DNA of 10,758 nt. It comes from DAOUMU01 sp034409055 (GTDB lineage Bacteria; Chloroflexota; Anaerolineae; 4572-78; J111). A program made the translations under genes and the position numbers. The stretch spans positions 1-10,758 of the forward strand of contig DAOUMU010000232.1 in assembly GCA_034409055.1 (NCBI GenBank), read 5' to 3'. Below, piece by piece: positions 1 to 6,848 of the stretch; the first letter of the stretch is position 1; each line of letters starts with the position of its first letter. Below the pieces are notes generated by a model, which was given only the letters and a program-made list of their open reading frames with translations, had not been told where the DNA came from and made no database searches.

Positions 1-9
1 TTTGGATTT

Positions 10-46
10 ATCTGCGTTTATCAGCGAGAAATCAGCGAAATCAGCG
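10..46. repeat. Short interspersed ATCWGCG repeats
   Basis: Four copies of a heptamer (ATCTGCG at 10-16, then ATCAGCG at 20-26, 31-37 and 40-46) occur at 9-11 base spacing. This is seen directly. Similar low-complexity intergenic runs are common in some filamentous bacteria, so it is most likely a neutral intergenic repeat; no function can be assigned. It may extend beyond the left edge of the window. Confidence 0.5.
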
Positions 47-50
47 TTCC

Positions 51-455
51 ATGACCCGATTTCAACCCATTTTCAGTAGCTCAAACTGTTAAAAGCCAAA
101 AGCCACAGAATCCGTTAGTACCAGGAAATATCATTTATCAGAAATCGAACGCTGGCAGGTGATTGCTTTTGCCCGAACCTTGCATACGGCAGAAACAAGG
201 TGAGGCATCTCAGTAGTGTATACTCCTCTGATTTGACAAAAAAGAGGAATCTGTTACGCCCTATATAACAACGCATCCAAGGATTAAACGGATAAAATCT
301 GGCGAAAAAATCCGGTTCGTCTTTACGTCCCTCAGATTTGACAGAACGTTCCCAATGACCAAAATAGGTATTATACTGTAAGGAGCGGGTGACCGGTAGT
401 AAATATAACCCCCTGCCACCTTGCGACTCTGTTAACCTTGTTACTTGTATAACCA
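51..455. other. AT-rich region without a convincing gene
   Basis: This stretch upstream of hypA holds no gene that I can support. The only open frame of note lies on the minus strand (115-456); it starts with TTG, has no Shine-Dalgarno sequence and its product resembles no family I recognise. Two copies of a near-identical 12-mer (CTCTGATTTGAC near 227-237 and CTCAGATTTGAC near 331-342) are present. The base composition is visibly more AT-rich than the hdr-mvh genes. It may contain the hypAB promoter. Confidence 0.4.
349..377 (+). promoter_or_regulatory. Weak candidate sigma70 promoter for hypAB
   Basis: TTCCCA (349-354, four of six matches to TTGACA) is followed after 17 bases by TATACT (372-377, five of six matches to TATAAT). 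This would put the transcript start near 384, about 70 bases ahead of hypA. It is one of several AT-rich candidates in the region; for example, the better TTGACA at 338-343 has an unsuitable 28-base spacer to the same -10. The call is tentative. Confidence 0.25.
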
Positions 456-800
456 ATGCATGAACTATCTATTACCCAAAGGTTGTTAGAAATTACGCTC
501 AAACATGCCGAAGCGGCCGGGGCAAAAAAGGTCAATCAGTTGAATCTCGTAATTGGCCAGATGTCCAGTGTCGTGGATGAGTCAGTTCAATTCTATTGGG
601 ACATTATCGCCAAAGATACCATTGCTGCTGGCGCGATCCTTCATTTTGAGCGAATCTCGGCTACGTTTTATTGTTATAATTGCCAGACCCAGTTTGGTCT
701 CAATGGCCAGGATAATTTTTTGTGCCCTCATTGCCAGAGTGCCCAGGTTCGGGTGATCGATGGCGATGATTTTCGGTTAGAAAGCATTGATGTGGAGTGA
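456..800 (+). CDS. hypA: Hydrogenase nickel incorporation protein HypA
   Basis: HypA is a small cytoplasmic zinc metallochaperone that, with HypB, delivers Ni2+ to the hydrogenase large subunit. The 114-residue product has normal family length and begins with the diagnostic MHELSITQ, in which the N-terminal amine and His2 bind nickel. The zinc site is formed by two CxxC pairs, C73/C76 and C90/C93, in the order expected for the family. The ATG start is fixed by this conserved N-terminus even though no clear Shine-Dalgarno sequence precedes it, which is unusual compared with the strong ones downstream. It is followed six bases later by hypB, so the two are almost certainly co-transcribed. The likely client in this window is MvhA. 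Nothing looks broken. Confidence 0.97.
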   Translation: MHELSITQRLLEITLKHAEAAGAKKVNQLNLVIGQMSSVVDESVQFYWDIIAKDTIAAGAILHFERISATFYCYNCQTQFGLNGQDNFLCPHCQSAQVRVIDGDDFRLESIDVE

Positions 801-806
801 TGAGTA

Positions 807-1460
807 ATGCCTCGAATTCCTGTTGTTGAGCATATTATGCAGGCCAATCAGGTATTGGCCGATGAGTTGCGCCAGCGGTTAGATGCGATGGGCGTTTTTG
901 GAATTAATCTGATGGCTTCGCCGGGCGCAGGTAAAACCAGCGTTATTAGCGGTACGATTAACCGGCTAAAAGATAAGCTACGGATTGGTTACGTGGATGG
1001 CGACATTGAAACAACGGTTGATGCAGAGCGGATTGCCGAGCTGGGTGTGCCGGTTGTGCAAATCAATACCGGCGGCAATTGCCACCTGGACGCCAATATG
1101 CTCAGTCCGGCCTTGGACGAATTGCCCCTGGCTTCGTTGGATTTGATGCTGGTCGAAAATGTCGGCAATCTGATTTGTCCGGCCAACTTTCAATTGGGCA
1201 CGCACCTGAATATACTTATTGCCAGTGTGCCGGAGGGTGATGATAAACCCTATAAATATCCGCCGATGTATCGGGGGGTGGACGTGCTTATTCTCAATAA
1301 AATTGACCTGTTGCCGTATATTCCTTTTAAAACGGATTACTTTCTGCAAGGGGTCGAAATTTTGAATCCCGGGCTAACCACATTCCAGGTGTCCGCTTTA
1401 CACGGTGATGGCATGGACGAATGGGTGGCATGGTTGGCTGAACAGTTGCCAAACGACTAA
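807..1460 (+). CDS. hypB: Hydrogenase nickel incorporation GTPase HypB
   Basis: HypB is a SIMIBI-class GTPase that works with HypA to load nickel into [NiFe]-hydrogenase. The 217-residue product shows the P-loop (SPGAGKTS, residues 38-45), the DGDIET switch segment (64-69), the metal-site Cys92-His93 in TGGNCHLD, a third conserved Cys124 in NLICPA, and the NKID guanine-specificity motif (164-167). It lacks the N-terminal CxxCGC or histidine-rich nickel-storage stretch found in enterobacterial and rhizobial HypB, so it is the compact form. The start lies six bases after hypA; GGAG inside the end of hypA can serve as ribosome binding site. No terminator hairpin follows, so read-through into the hdr-mvh genes is possible. 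Confidence 0.97.
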   Translation: MPRIPVVEHIMQANQVLADELRQRLDAMGVFGINLMASPGAGKTSVISGTINRLKDKLRIGYVDGDIETTVDAERIAELGVPVVQINTGGNCHLDANMLSPALDELPLASLDLMLVENVGNLICPANFQLGTHLNILIASVPEGDDKPYKYPPMYRGVDVLILNKIDLLPYIPFKTDYFLQGVEILNPGLTTFQVSALHGDGMDEWVAWLAEQLPND

Positions 1461-1494
1461 TTTTCTCCCGTTTGTCCTCATTACTTTTGCGTCA

Positions 1495-1510
1495 AGTGAT
1501 TTTTGTCACC
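1495..1510. promoter_or_regulatory. CRP/FNR-type operator, upstream site
   Basis: AGTGA-N6-TCACC is a GTGA-N6-TCAC palindrome, the half-site pattern and spacing of CRP-family operators (consensus TGTGA-N6-TCACA). Its centre is 23 bp upstream of the second site and about 64.5 bp upstream of the inferred start of transcription, close to a class I position. The palindrome is seen directly; the binding protein is not known. Confidence 0.5.
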
Positions 1511-1517
1511 CTTTCTT

Positions 1518-1533
1518 TGTGACATCTTTCACT
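1518..1533. promoter_or_regulatory. CRP/FNR-type operator, promoter-proximal site
   Basis: TGTGA-N6-TCACT matches nine of ten consensus positions of the CRP half-sites. Its centre lies about 41.5-42.5 bp before the transcript start inferred from the -10 at 1556-1561, the classical class II activation position that overlaps and substitutes for the -35. Indeed no good -35 hexamer is present at the expected place. This supports activation of the hdr-mvh genes by a CRP/FNR-family regulator; which one is not visible here. Confidence 0.6.
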
Positions 1534-1552
1534 GATATTCCTGGGCAGATAA

Positions 1553-1561
1553 TGTTATACT
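1553..1561 (+). promoter_or_regulatory. Extended -10 promoter of the hdr-mvh operon
   Basis: TGT precedes TATACT (1556-1561), giving an extended -10 (TGn plus five of six matches). No sequence resembling TTGACA lies 16-18 bases upstream; the CRP-type palindrome occupies that place instead. The expected start of transcription is about 1567-1568, leaving a leader of about 165 bases before hdrC. This is a prediction from sequence only. Confidence 0.5.
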
Positions 1562-1731
1562 TAAGCGACAAAATAGCTGGCAGGTTTGCTGGTGTGTTTT
1601 TGTTTTAATAATGTCGTTAAGTGGGAATGAAATGGGAGCTCGTGATGGAGAAAGCTCTGCCACCTCTCTGAACGGGAACTGTTATCCCCTTGGCGCATAA
1701 AATATTATTTTGTGGATATGAGGAGGTATTT
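1561..1731 (+). other. Potentially structured 5' leader of the hdr-mvh operon
   Basis: Between the predicted promoter and hdrC there is no gene, but three stems can be drawn. The first pairs TTAAGCGACA (1561-1570) with TGTCGTTAA (1612-1620), nine pairs with one bulged G. The second pairs GAGCT (1636-1640) with AGCTC (1653-1657). The third pairs GGGA (1674-1677) with TCCC (1685-1688). I do not recognise a known riboswitch class in it. The individual stems are short and may be chance. Confidence 0.3.
1721..1726 (+). promoter_or_regulatory. Shine-Dalgarno fixing the hdrC start
   Basis: AGGAGG sits five bases before ATG at 1732. This strong site decides the start against an in-frame TTG at 1690, which would add 14 residues and has no ribosome binding site. 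Confidence 0.9.
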
Positions 1732-2316
1732 ATGGTTACACCTACAACCTCTGCCCGAGCGCCAACCTTCTTCGACGAAGTGATTGCGGCTACGCCGGGC
1801 AAATCACGTTTAGAAATGTGTATTCAATGTGGAACATGTGGGGGATCCTGTCCCTCTGGCCCCGATATGGACCACACCCCGCGCGCTCTCTTTGCCATGA
1901 TCAAGGCAGGGATGAAGGATCAAGTCCTGCGCAGTAACACCCCCTGGTACTGTGTCTCCTGCTATTACTGCATGGTACGCTGTCCCCAAGAAGTTCACAT
2001 CACCGACCTGATGTATACGCTCAAACGGATGGCCATCCAGGAAGGATTATACCGAGAATCCAGTGCGGCCGAGGCGCCTGAGTTTTCCGGGACCTTCATT
2101 GATTATGTAGAGAACTACGGACGTAGTTTTGAATTGGGACTGGCCACGCGTTATCATCTACGCCATAATCCCATTGGCGCGGTTAGGATGGCTACCTCGA
2201 TGGGCTTGGGGATGTTACGTAAAGGTCGTATGGACCTGACCCCCAAACGGATTAAGGGCCTAAATCAATTGAAAGCTATCCTGGCCAAAGCCAAAGAGCT
2301 AGGAGGTGCCCTATGA
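1732..2316 (+). CDS. hdrC: Heterodisulfide reductase-like iron-sulfur subunit HdrC
   Basis: HdrC carries electrons between the flavin subunit HdrA and the catalytic subunit HdrB in cytoplasmic HdrABC complexes. The 194-residue product holds two classical [4Fe-4S] motifs of the form CxxCxxCxxxCP: C30, C33, C36, C40 (IQCGTCGGSCP) and C74, C77, C80, C84 (CVSCYYCMVRCP). The C-terminal half (about 100-194) is helical and basic, with no membrane span, which separates it from membrane-bound HdrE-linked types. It is the first gene of a six-gene block and its stop codon overlaps the hdrB start (ATGA), implying translational coupling. In methanogens the partner substrate is CoM-S-S-CoB; here the physiological acceptor is unknown. 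Confidence 0.92.
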   Translation: MVTPTTSARAPTFFDEVIAATPGKSRLEMCIQCGTCGGSCPSGPDMDHTPRALFAMIKAGMKDQVLRSNTPWYCVSCYYCMVRCPQEVHITDLMYTLKRMAIQEGLYRESSAAEAPEFSGTFIDYVENYGRSFELGLATRYHLRHNPIGAVRMATSMGLGMLRKGRMDLTPKRIKGLNQLKAILAKAKELGGAL

Positions 2317-3275
2317 AATACAGTTACTATCCCGGCTGCTCACTGGAGCGTAATGCCATTGCTTATCATCAATCGACAATGGCGGTCGCCGCCCCCTTGG
2401 GGATCGAGTTTGCCGAAGTTGAGGACTGGAACTGCTGCGGTGCAACCGAGTACATTGCCATAGAATTGCTGCCGGCCTATGCGTTGATAGCCCGTAACCT
2501 GGCCCTGGCCGCTAGTCAAGCCAGTAATGGGGGTCAATTGGTTGCGCCTTGCAGTGCCTGTTTCCTCAACCTGAGTAAGACCAACTACTATATGACCGAT
2601 TCGCCGGAACTGGCCGGGCAGGTTAATGCGGCTCTGGCTGCCGGTGGCTTGCACTACGAACCTGGTAGCGTTCAGGTACGTCACCTGCTAGAAATCATTG
2701 TCAACGATGTCGGGTACGAGGCGGTCGCCGAGAAGGTGACCAAACCTTTGTATGACCTGCGAGTGGCCCCTTACTACGGTTGCTTAATTGTACGGCCCGG
2801 TTTCGAGGGGGTATTCGACGACCCCGAGTATCCCACCACTTTGGACAAACTTATGCGCGTACTGGGAGCGGCAGTGGTAGATTTCCCGTTGAAAGCCCAT
2901 TGCTGTGGTGGGCATATGACCCAGATCAGCGAACCGGTTGCTCTGGACCTGATCCGGCGTCTGCTCAAGAACGCTGCCGACTACGAAGCCGATGTCATCG
3001 TTACCCTGTGCCCGATGTGCCAGCTCAACCTGGACGCCTATCAGGAGAATGTGAATAAACATTTCGGAACCGATTACCGGATCCCCATTCTCTATTTCAC
3101 CCAACTGATGGGACTGGCCTTTGGCATACCAACCGGTGAACTGGGTTTTGGCAAAGAGTTCGTTGATGCAGCACCGGCCCTGGCCAAGATTGGCGCGGAG
3201 CCTCCCAAGAAGCCCAAAAAGAAGCGTCCGCCCAAAGAGGCGCTCCCAATGCCAAGTATGCCGGAGGAGGAATAA
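2313..3275 (+). CDS. hdrB: Heterodisulfide reductase-like catalytic subunit HdrB (two CCG domains)
   Basis: In archaeal HdrABC, HdrB reduces the heterodisulfide at two non-cubane [4Fe-4S] clusters. This 320-residue product has both cysteine-rich CCG domains complete: C9, C41-C42, C80 and C83 in the first, and C157, C197-C198, C233 and C236 in the second, matching the C-x(31-39)-CC-x(35-39)-CxxC pattern. All cluster ligands are present, so a functional disulfide- or thiol-active site is likely. An oddity is the C-terminal tail (about 296-320), rich in Lys and Pro and ending in EEE, beyond the conserved core. The gene overlaps hdrC by four bases, and its final codons contain the GGAGGAGG that serves as ribosome binding site for hdrA. 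Confidence 0.93.
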   Translation: MKYSYYPGCSLERNAIAYHQSTMAVAAPLGIEFAEVEDWNCCGATEYIAIELLPAYALIARNLALAASQASNGGQLVAPCSACFLNLSKTNYYMTDSPELAGQVNAALAAGGLHYEPGSVQVRHLLEIIVNDVGYEAVAEKVTKPLYDLRVAPYYGCLIVRPGFEGVFDDPEYPTTLDKLMRVLGAAVVDFPLKAHCCGGHMTQISEPVALDLIRRLLKNAADYEADVIVTLCPMCQLNLDAYQENVNKHFGTDYRIPILYFTQLMGLAFGIPTGELGFGKEFVDAAPALAKIGAEPPKKPKKKRPPKEALPMPSMPEEE

Positions 3276-3278
3276 GTA

Positions 3279-5309
3279 ATGAGCGAAGAACGGATTGGTG
3301 TTTACATCTGTCACTGTGGTAGCAACATTGCTGACACCGTCGATGTGGAAGATTTGGCCCAGTGGGCCGGCGAGAAGCTGAAAGATCGCGGCGTCGTCGT
3401 ATCGCGCGATTATAAGTTTATGTGCTCTAGCCTGGGCCAGGAGTTGATTGAGGCCGACATCAAGGAGAAAGGGCTTAATCGGGTGGTCGTCGCTGCTTGC
3501 TCACCCCACCTGCACGAGCAGACCTTTCGCACTGCCTGCGAGCGAGCCGGCTTGAATCCCTATCTATGTGAACTGGTTTCCATCCGCGAGCAAGTCTCCT
3601 GGGTACACACCGATAGAACGGCTGCGACTGAGAAGGCCAAAGCCGTCGTCTCCAGTGGAGTGGAGCGGGTGGCCTATCACGAGGCCCTGGAGCCCTTGCA
3701 CGTGCCGATTAATCGGGCCACCTTGGTGGTTGGGGGAGGCATTGCCGGTATTCAGGCCGCCCTGGAGATCGCCGATAGCGGTTTTCCGGTTTACCTGGTG
3801 GAACGTGAGCCTTCCATTGGGGGGCATATGGCCCAGTTCGATAAAACCTTCCCGACCCTGGATTGTTCGGCTTGTATTCTGACCCCCAAGATGGTCTCGG
3901 TTGCTGCTCACCCCAACATCACTTTGCTCAGTTGGAGCGAAGTGGAGCGGGTTGATGGCTACGTGGGCAATTTCACGGTGACGGTGTGTAAGAAAGCGCG
4001 TTACGTCAACGAGGAGCTCTGCACTGGCTGTGGCATCTGTGAGGAAAAGTGCCCCAAGAAGGTGATCGATGATGTCTTCGAGGCTGGGTTGGGTTACCGC
4101 AAAGCGGTCTATCGTCCCTTCCCCCAAGCAGTGCCCAAGTATCCGGTCATTGATAAAGACAACTGTATCTACTTCGAGCGGGGTAAGTGCAAGGCCTGTC
4201 AAATCTTTTGTCCCACCAAGGCCATTGACTTTGAACAAGAGGATGAGTTGATCCAGGTTGAGGTGGGTAATATCATTTTGGCTACCGGCTTTGACTTGTT
4301 TGATGCTCGTCGCATCCCCCAATTTGGCTATGGACGACTGGCCAACGTTTTCACCAGCCTGGAGTTTGAGCGATTGTGCAATGCCGCCGGGCCAACCAAC
4401 GGCGAGGTCGTGCTGCGCGATGGCGTGACCAAGCCAAAGTCAGTGGGTATCATCCACTGTGTTGGTAGCCGGGATCGCAACTACAACAACTACTGTTCGG
4501 TCATTTGCTGTATGTCAAGCCTGAAATTTGCTCATCTGGTGAAGGAACGGACCGGGGCTGAGGTATACAACTTTTATATTGATATGCGGACCGCCTTCAA
4601 AGATTACGATGAGTTTTACCAGCGCATTCTTGAGGAAGGGGTTCATTTCATTCGGGGTCGGGTGGCCGAAGTAACCGATGCGGCCCGTCTGCCTGGCGAA
4701 GAGGGTAAGTTGATCATTCAGGCTGAAGACACCTTTATCGGCAAGCAACGTCGTATCCCGGTGGATATGGTCATTCTGGCCGCCGCGTTGGAACCGCGCC
4801 ACGATTCTAAAGAGGTGGCCCATAAATTCGGTATTTCCTGCAGTGCAAATGGTTGGCTGATTGAAAAGCATCCCAAGCTCGACCCGGTGGCTACGATGAC
4901 GGAAGGGATCTTTATTGCTGGCTGTAGTCAGGGACCTAAGGACATCCCGGCCAGCGTAGCTCAGGGGGCGGCGGCCGCAGCGCGGGTGCTGGGACGGATC
5001 CAACAAGGAGAATTGGCTCTGGAACCGGTCCGGGCCAGTGTTATCGAGAACAAGTGTTCCGGTTGTCGCATTTGTAACAACCTGTGCCCCTTTAACGCCA
5101 TCATCTTCCATGAGGATCGGCAGGTCACCGAGATCAACCCGGCCCTATGCCAGGGTTGTGGTACATGTGTGGCTGCTTGTCCGTCTGGGGCTATCACCGG
5201 GACTCAGTTTAGTGACGAGCAGGTTCTGGCTCAGCTTGAAGGCTTATTGATGCTCAACGTTAACGGTGGTTCGGTGCGTGTCCTGGAACCAGAGCCTGAG
5301 CCAGCGTGA
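3279..5309 (+). CDS. hdrA: Heterodisulfide reductase-like FAD/iron-sulfur subunit HdrA
   Basis: HdrA is the flavin subunit and the site of electron bifurcation in MvhADG-HdrABC. The 676-residue product has the usual order: an N-terminal domain with C11, C13, C49 and C74; a thioredoxin-reductase-like FAD fold with GGGIAG at 152-157; the conserved LDCSAC motif (C196, C199); an inserted ferredoxin domain (C248, C251, C254, C258 and C296, C304, C307, C311); the YCSVICCM motif (C406, C410, C411); and a C-terminal two-cluster ferredoxin (C593, C596, C599, C603 and C624, C627, C630, C634). The length is normal and no cluster ligand is evidently missing. Cytoplasmic, no signal peptide. In this operon the hydrogenase MvhADG is the electron donor, rather than an NAD(P)H-oxidising Flx module. 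A ferredoxin is the likely low-potential acceptor (inferred). Confidence 0.94.
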   Translation: MSEERIGVYICHCGSNIADTVDVEDLAQWAGEKLKDRGVVVSRDYKFMCSSLGQELIEADIKEKGLNRVVVAACSPHLHEQTFRTACERAGLNPYLCELVSIREQVSWVHTDRTAATEKAKAVVSSGVERVAYHEALEPLHVPINRATLVVGGGIAGIQAALEIADSGFPVYLVEREPSIGGHMAQFDKTFPTLDCSACILTPKMVSVAAHPNITLLSWSEVERVDGYVGNFTVTVCKKARYVNEELCTGCGICEEKCPKKVIDDVFEAGLGYRKAVYRPFPQAVPKYPVIDKDNCIYFERGKCKACQIFCPTKAIDFEQEDELIQVEVGNIILATGFDLFDARRIPQFGYGRLANVFTSLEFERLCNAAGPTNGEVVLRDGVTKPKSVGIIHCVGSRDRNYNNYCSVICCMSSLKFAHLVKERTGAEVYNFYIDMRTAFKDYDEFYQRILEEGVHFIRGRVAEVTDAARLPGEEGKLIIQAEDTFIGKQRRIPVDMVILAAALEPRHDSKEVAHKFGISCSANGWLIEKHPKLDPVATMTEGIFIAGCSQGPKDIPASVAQGAAAAARVLGRIQQGELALEPVRASVIENKCSGCRICNNLCPFNAIIFHEDRQVTEINPALCQGCGTCVAACPSGAITGTQFSDEQVLAQLEGLLMLNVNGGSVRVLEPEPEPA

Positions 5310-5322
5310 TTGGAGATAAACA

Positions 5323-5808
5323 ATGACTGAAAAATTTGAACCATTGATCATCGGCTTTACTTGTAACTGGTGTAGTTACCGGGCGGCCGACCTGGCCGGT
5401 ATATCGCGAGAGAAATACCCGCCCAATGTTCGTTTAATCCGGCTGATGTGTTCCGGTCGCCTGGATCCAACCTTTGTGCTCAAAGCGCTGGCTGGTGGGG
5501 CGGACGGGGTGTTGATTACCGGTTGCCACCCCGGTGAGTGCCATTACCTGGAGCAAAACTATAAAGCCATGCGGCGTTACATGTTGCTGCGACGTATGTT
5601 GGCTCAAATGGGCGTCGAACCCGAGCGGGTGAAGCTGGTGTGGGCCAGTGCGGCCGAAGGGGTTCGTCTGGCTAAAGAAATCACCAAGATGGTGGAGGAG
5701 GTACGGGCACTGGGGCCGCTCAATTGGTCTGAGGTCGTAGGTGCTAATGGTTCCGAGGTGACTGAAACTGATCAAGCGGAACTTTCTACGGAGGAGGTGA
5801 CAGCATGA
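5323..5808 (+). CDS. mvhD: F420-non-reducing hydrogenase iron-sulfur subunit MvhD
   Basis: MvhD is the [2Fe-2S] adaptor that links the hydrogenase MvhA/G to HdrA. The 161-residue product shows the family pattern: GFTCNWCSY with C14 and C17, MCSGR with C43, and TGCHPGEC with C68 and C73. The core ends near residue 135, followed by an acidic tail of about 25 residues that may be disordered. GGAG lies ahead of the ATG in the 13-base gap after hdrA. The mvhG start overlaps its stop (ATGA). Its position between hdrA and mvhG fits its bridging role exactly, and argues that this is an Hdr-coupled hydrogenase and not an F420- or NAD-reducing one. Confidence 0.93.
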   Translation: MTEKFEPLIIGFTCNWCSYRAADLAGISREKYPPNVRLIRLMCSGRLDPTFVLKALAGGADGVLITGCHPGECHYLEQNYKAMRRYMLLRRMLAQMGVEPERVKLVWASAAEGVRLAKEITKMVEEVRALGPLNWSEVVGANGSEVTETDQAELSTEEVTA

Positions 5809-6848
5809 GTGAAAACAGCAATGGCAAACCAAAGTTTGGTATGTACTGGGCTGCCTCCTGTGGGGGATGCGAGATCGCCGTGTTAAACATCGGTGACAAA
5901 ATCCTGATCGTGGACGAGGTTTTCGATGTTGTCTTCTGGCCGGTAGCCGTCGATTTCAAATATGAAGATGTGCGAAACTACCCCGACGGCTACATAGACC
6001 TGTGTCTCTTTAACGGCGCTATCCGCAATTCCGAAAATGAGGAAATGGCCCATCTACTGCGTCAGAAATCGAAAGTTTTAGTCGCTTTCGGCTCTTGTGC
6101 CTACGAAGGATGCATTCCGGCCCTTTCCAACTTAACCTCCAAAGAGGCCACCATGCGCGCCGTTTATCTCGACAATCCCACTGTCGACAACCCGGAGGGT
6201 ATTCTACCCCAGCCAGTCACCCAGGTCCCGGAAGGGGAACTGGACATTCCTTCTTTTTATCACACGGTTAAAGCCTTGGATCAGGTGGTGCCGGTAGATT
6301 ATTACATCCCCGGTTGTCCGCCAGAACCTCACCAAATCTGGGCCGTGCTGGAAGCCGTCGTCGGTGCGTTGAAAGAGGGGGCCGAGTTGCCTCCCCCCGG
6401 TTCGGTGATCGGTGCTGGCAACGTGGCTCTTTGCGAGGAGTGTCCCTTAACCAAGCATGAAAAAGAGATCGAACGCTTTTACCGACCTTACGAGATCAAT
6501 CCCGAACCAGAGCTGTGCCTGCTGGAGCAGGGCATCGTTTGTATGGGACCGGCTACGCGGAGTGGTTGCGGTGCTCTCTGTCCGCAGGTGGGTATGGGCT
6601 GCCGGGGCTGTTACGGTCCCCTGGATGGAGTCGAGGACCAGGGTGCCAGAATATTGACCGCTGTCGCCTCGGTCATTGGGGTGGGCAAAATCGGCGATGA
6701 CGAGGCCGAATTGGAGCAGAAACTGGATGAGATAATGGATACGATTGTCGATCCCGCCGGTACCTTCTACCGGTTCAGCATGGCTCATTCGATCCTGCAG
6801 CGGGCTCGCGTTATTGGTAATGGCGGCAAGAAAGGGGAAGTCCAATGA
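5805..6848 (+). CDS. mvhG: [NiFe]-hydrogenase small subunit MvhG (group 3c)
   Basis: This is the electron-transfer small subunit of a cytoplasmic [NiFe]-hydrogenase. The 347-residue product has proximal-cluster ligands in CGGC (C19, C22), GSCAYEGC (C98, with C103 nearby) and PGCPP (C171). Eight further cysteines (C210, C213, C238, C246, C255, C259, C266, C269) suit two more [4Fe-4S] clusters, as in group 3 enzymes. There is no twin-arginine signal, in agreement with a cytoplasmic enzyme. GGAGGTGA precedes the start, which overlaps mvhD by four bases; the 3' end overlaps mvhA in the same way. Electrons from MvhA would pass through it to MvhD. Confidence 0.95.
   Translation: MSENSNGKPKFGMYWAASCGGCEIAVLNIGDKILIVDEVFDVVFWPVAVDFKYEDVRNYPDGYIDLCLFNGAIRNSENEEMAHLLRQKSKVLVAFGSCAYEGCIPALSNLTSKEATMRAVYLDNPTVDNPEGILPQPVTQVPEGELDIPSFYHTVKALDQVVPVDYYIPGCPPEPHQIWAVLEAVVGALKEGAELPPPGSVIGAGNVALCEECPLTKHEKEIERFYRPYEINPEPELCLLEQGIVCMGPATRSGCGALCPQVGMGCRGCYGPLDGVEDQGARILTAVASVIGVGKIGDDEAELEQKLDEIMDTIVDPAGTFYRFSMAHSILQRARVIGNGGKKGEVQ

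Noticed and set aside
115..456. Minus-strand frame of 113 residues upstream of hypA
   Set aside because: It starts with TTG, has no Shine-Dalgarno sequence, matches no family I recognise and overlaps the probable hypA promoter region. It could be a degraded gene fragment but cannot be supported.
448..458. TATAAC just ahead of the hypA ATG as a -10 for a leaderless transcript
   Set aside because: The spacing would place the start of transcription inside the hypA coding sequence after the ATG, and no -35 lies at 17 bases.
1405..1608. Small plus-strand frame bridging the hypB end and the gap
   Set aside because: It overlaps hypB out of frame, runs through the CRP-type palindromes and the promoter, and has no ribosome binding site.
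1636..1690. Cobalamin, TPP or Moco riboswitch in the hdr leader
   Set aside because: The short stems and GGGAACTG-like words superficially recall such elements, but none of the conserved boxes of these classes is present.
3564..4322. Minus-strand frame of 252 residues inside hdrA
   Set aside because: It lies entirely antisense to the conserved FAD and ferredoxin domains of HdrA and has no recognisable motifs; it is a shadow of the high-quality sense gene.
4515..5111. Minus-strand frame of 198 residues inside hdrA
   Set aside because: Antisense to HdrA, no motif and no ribosome binding context; treated as a shadow.
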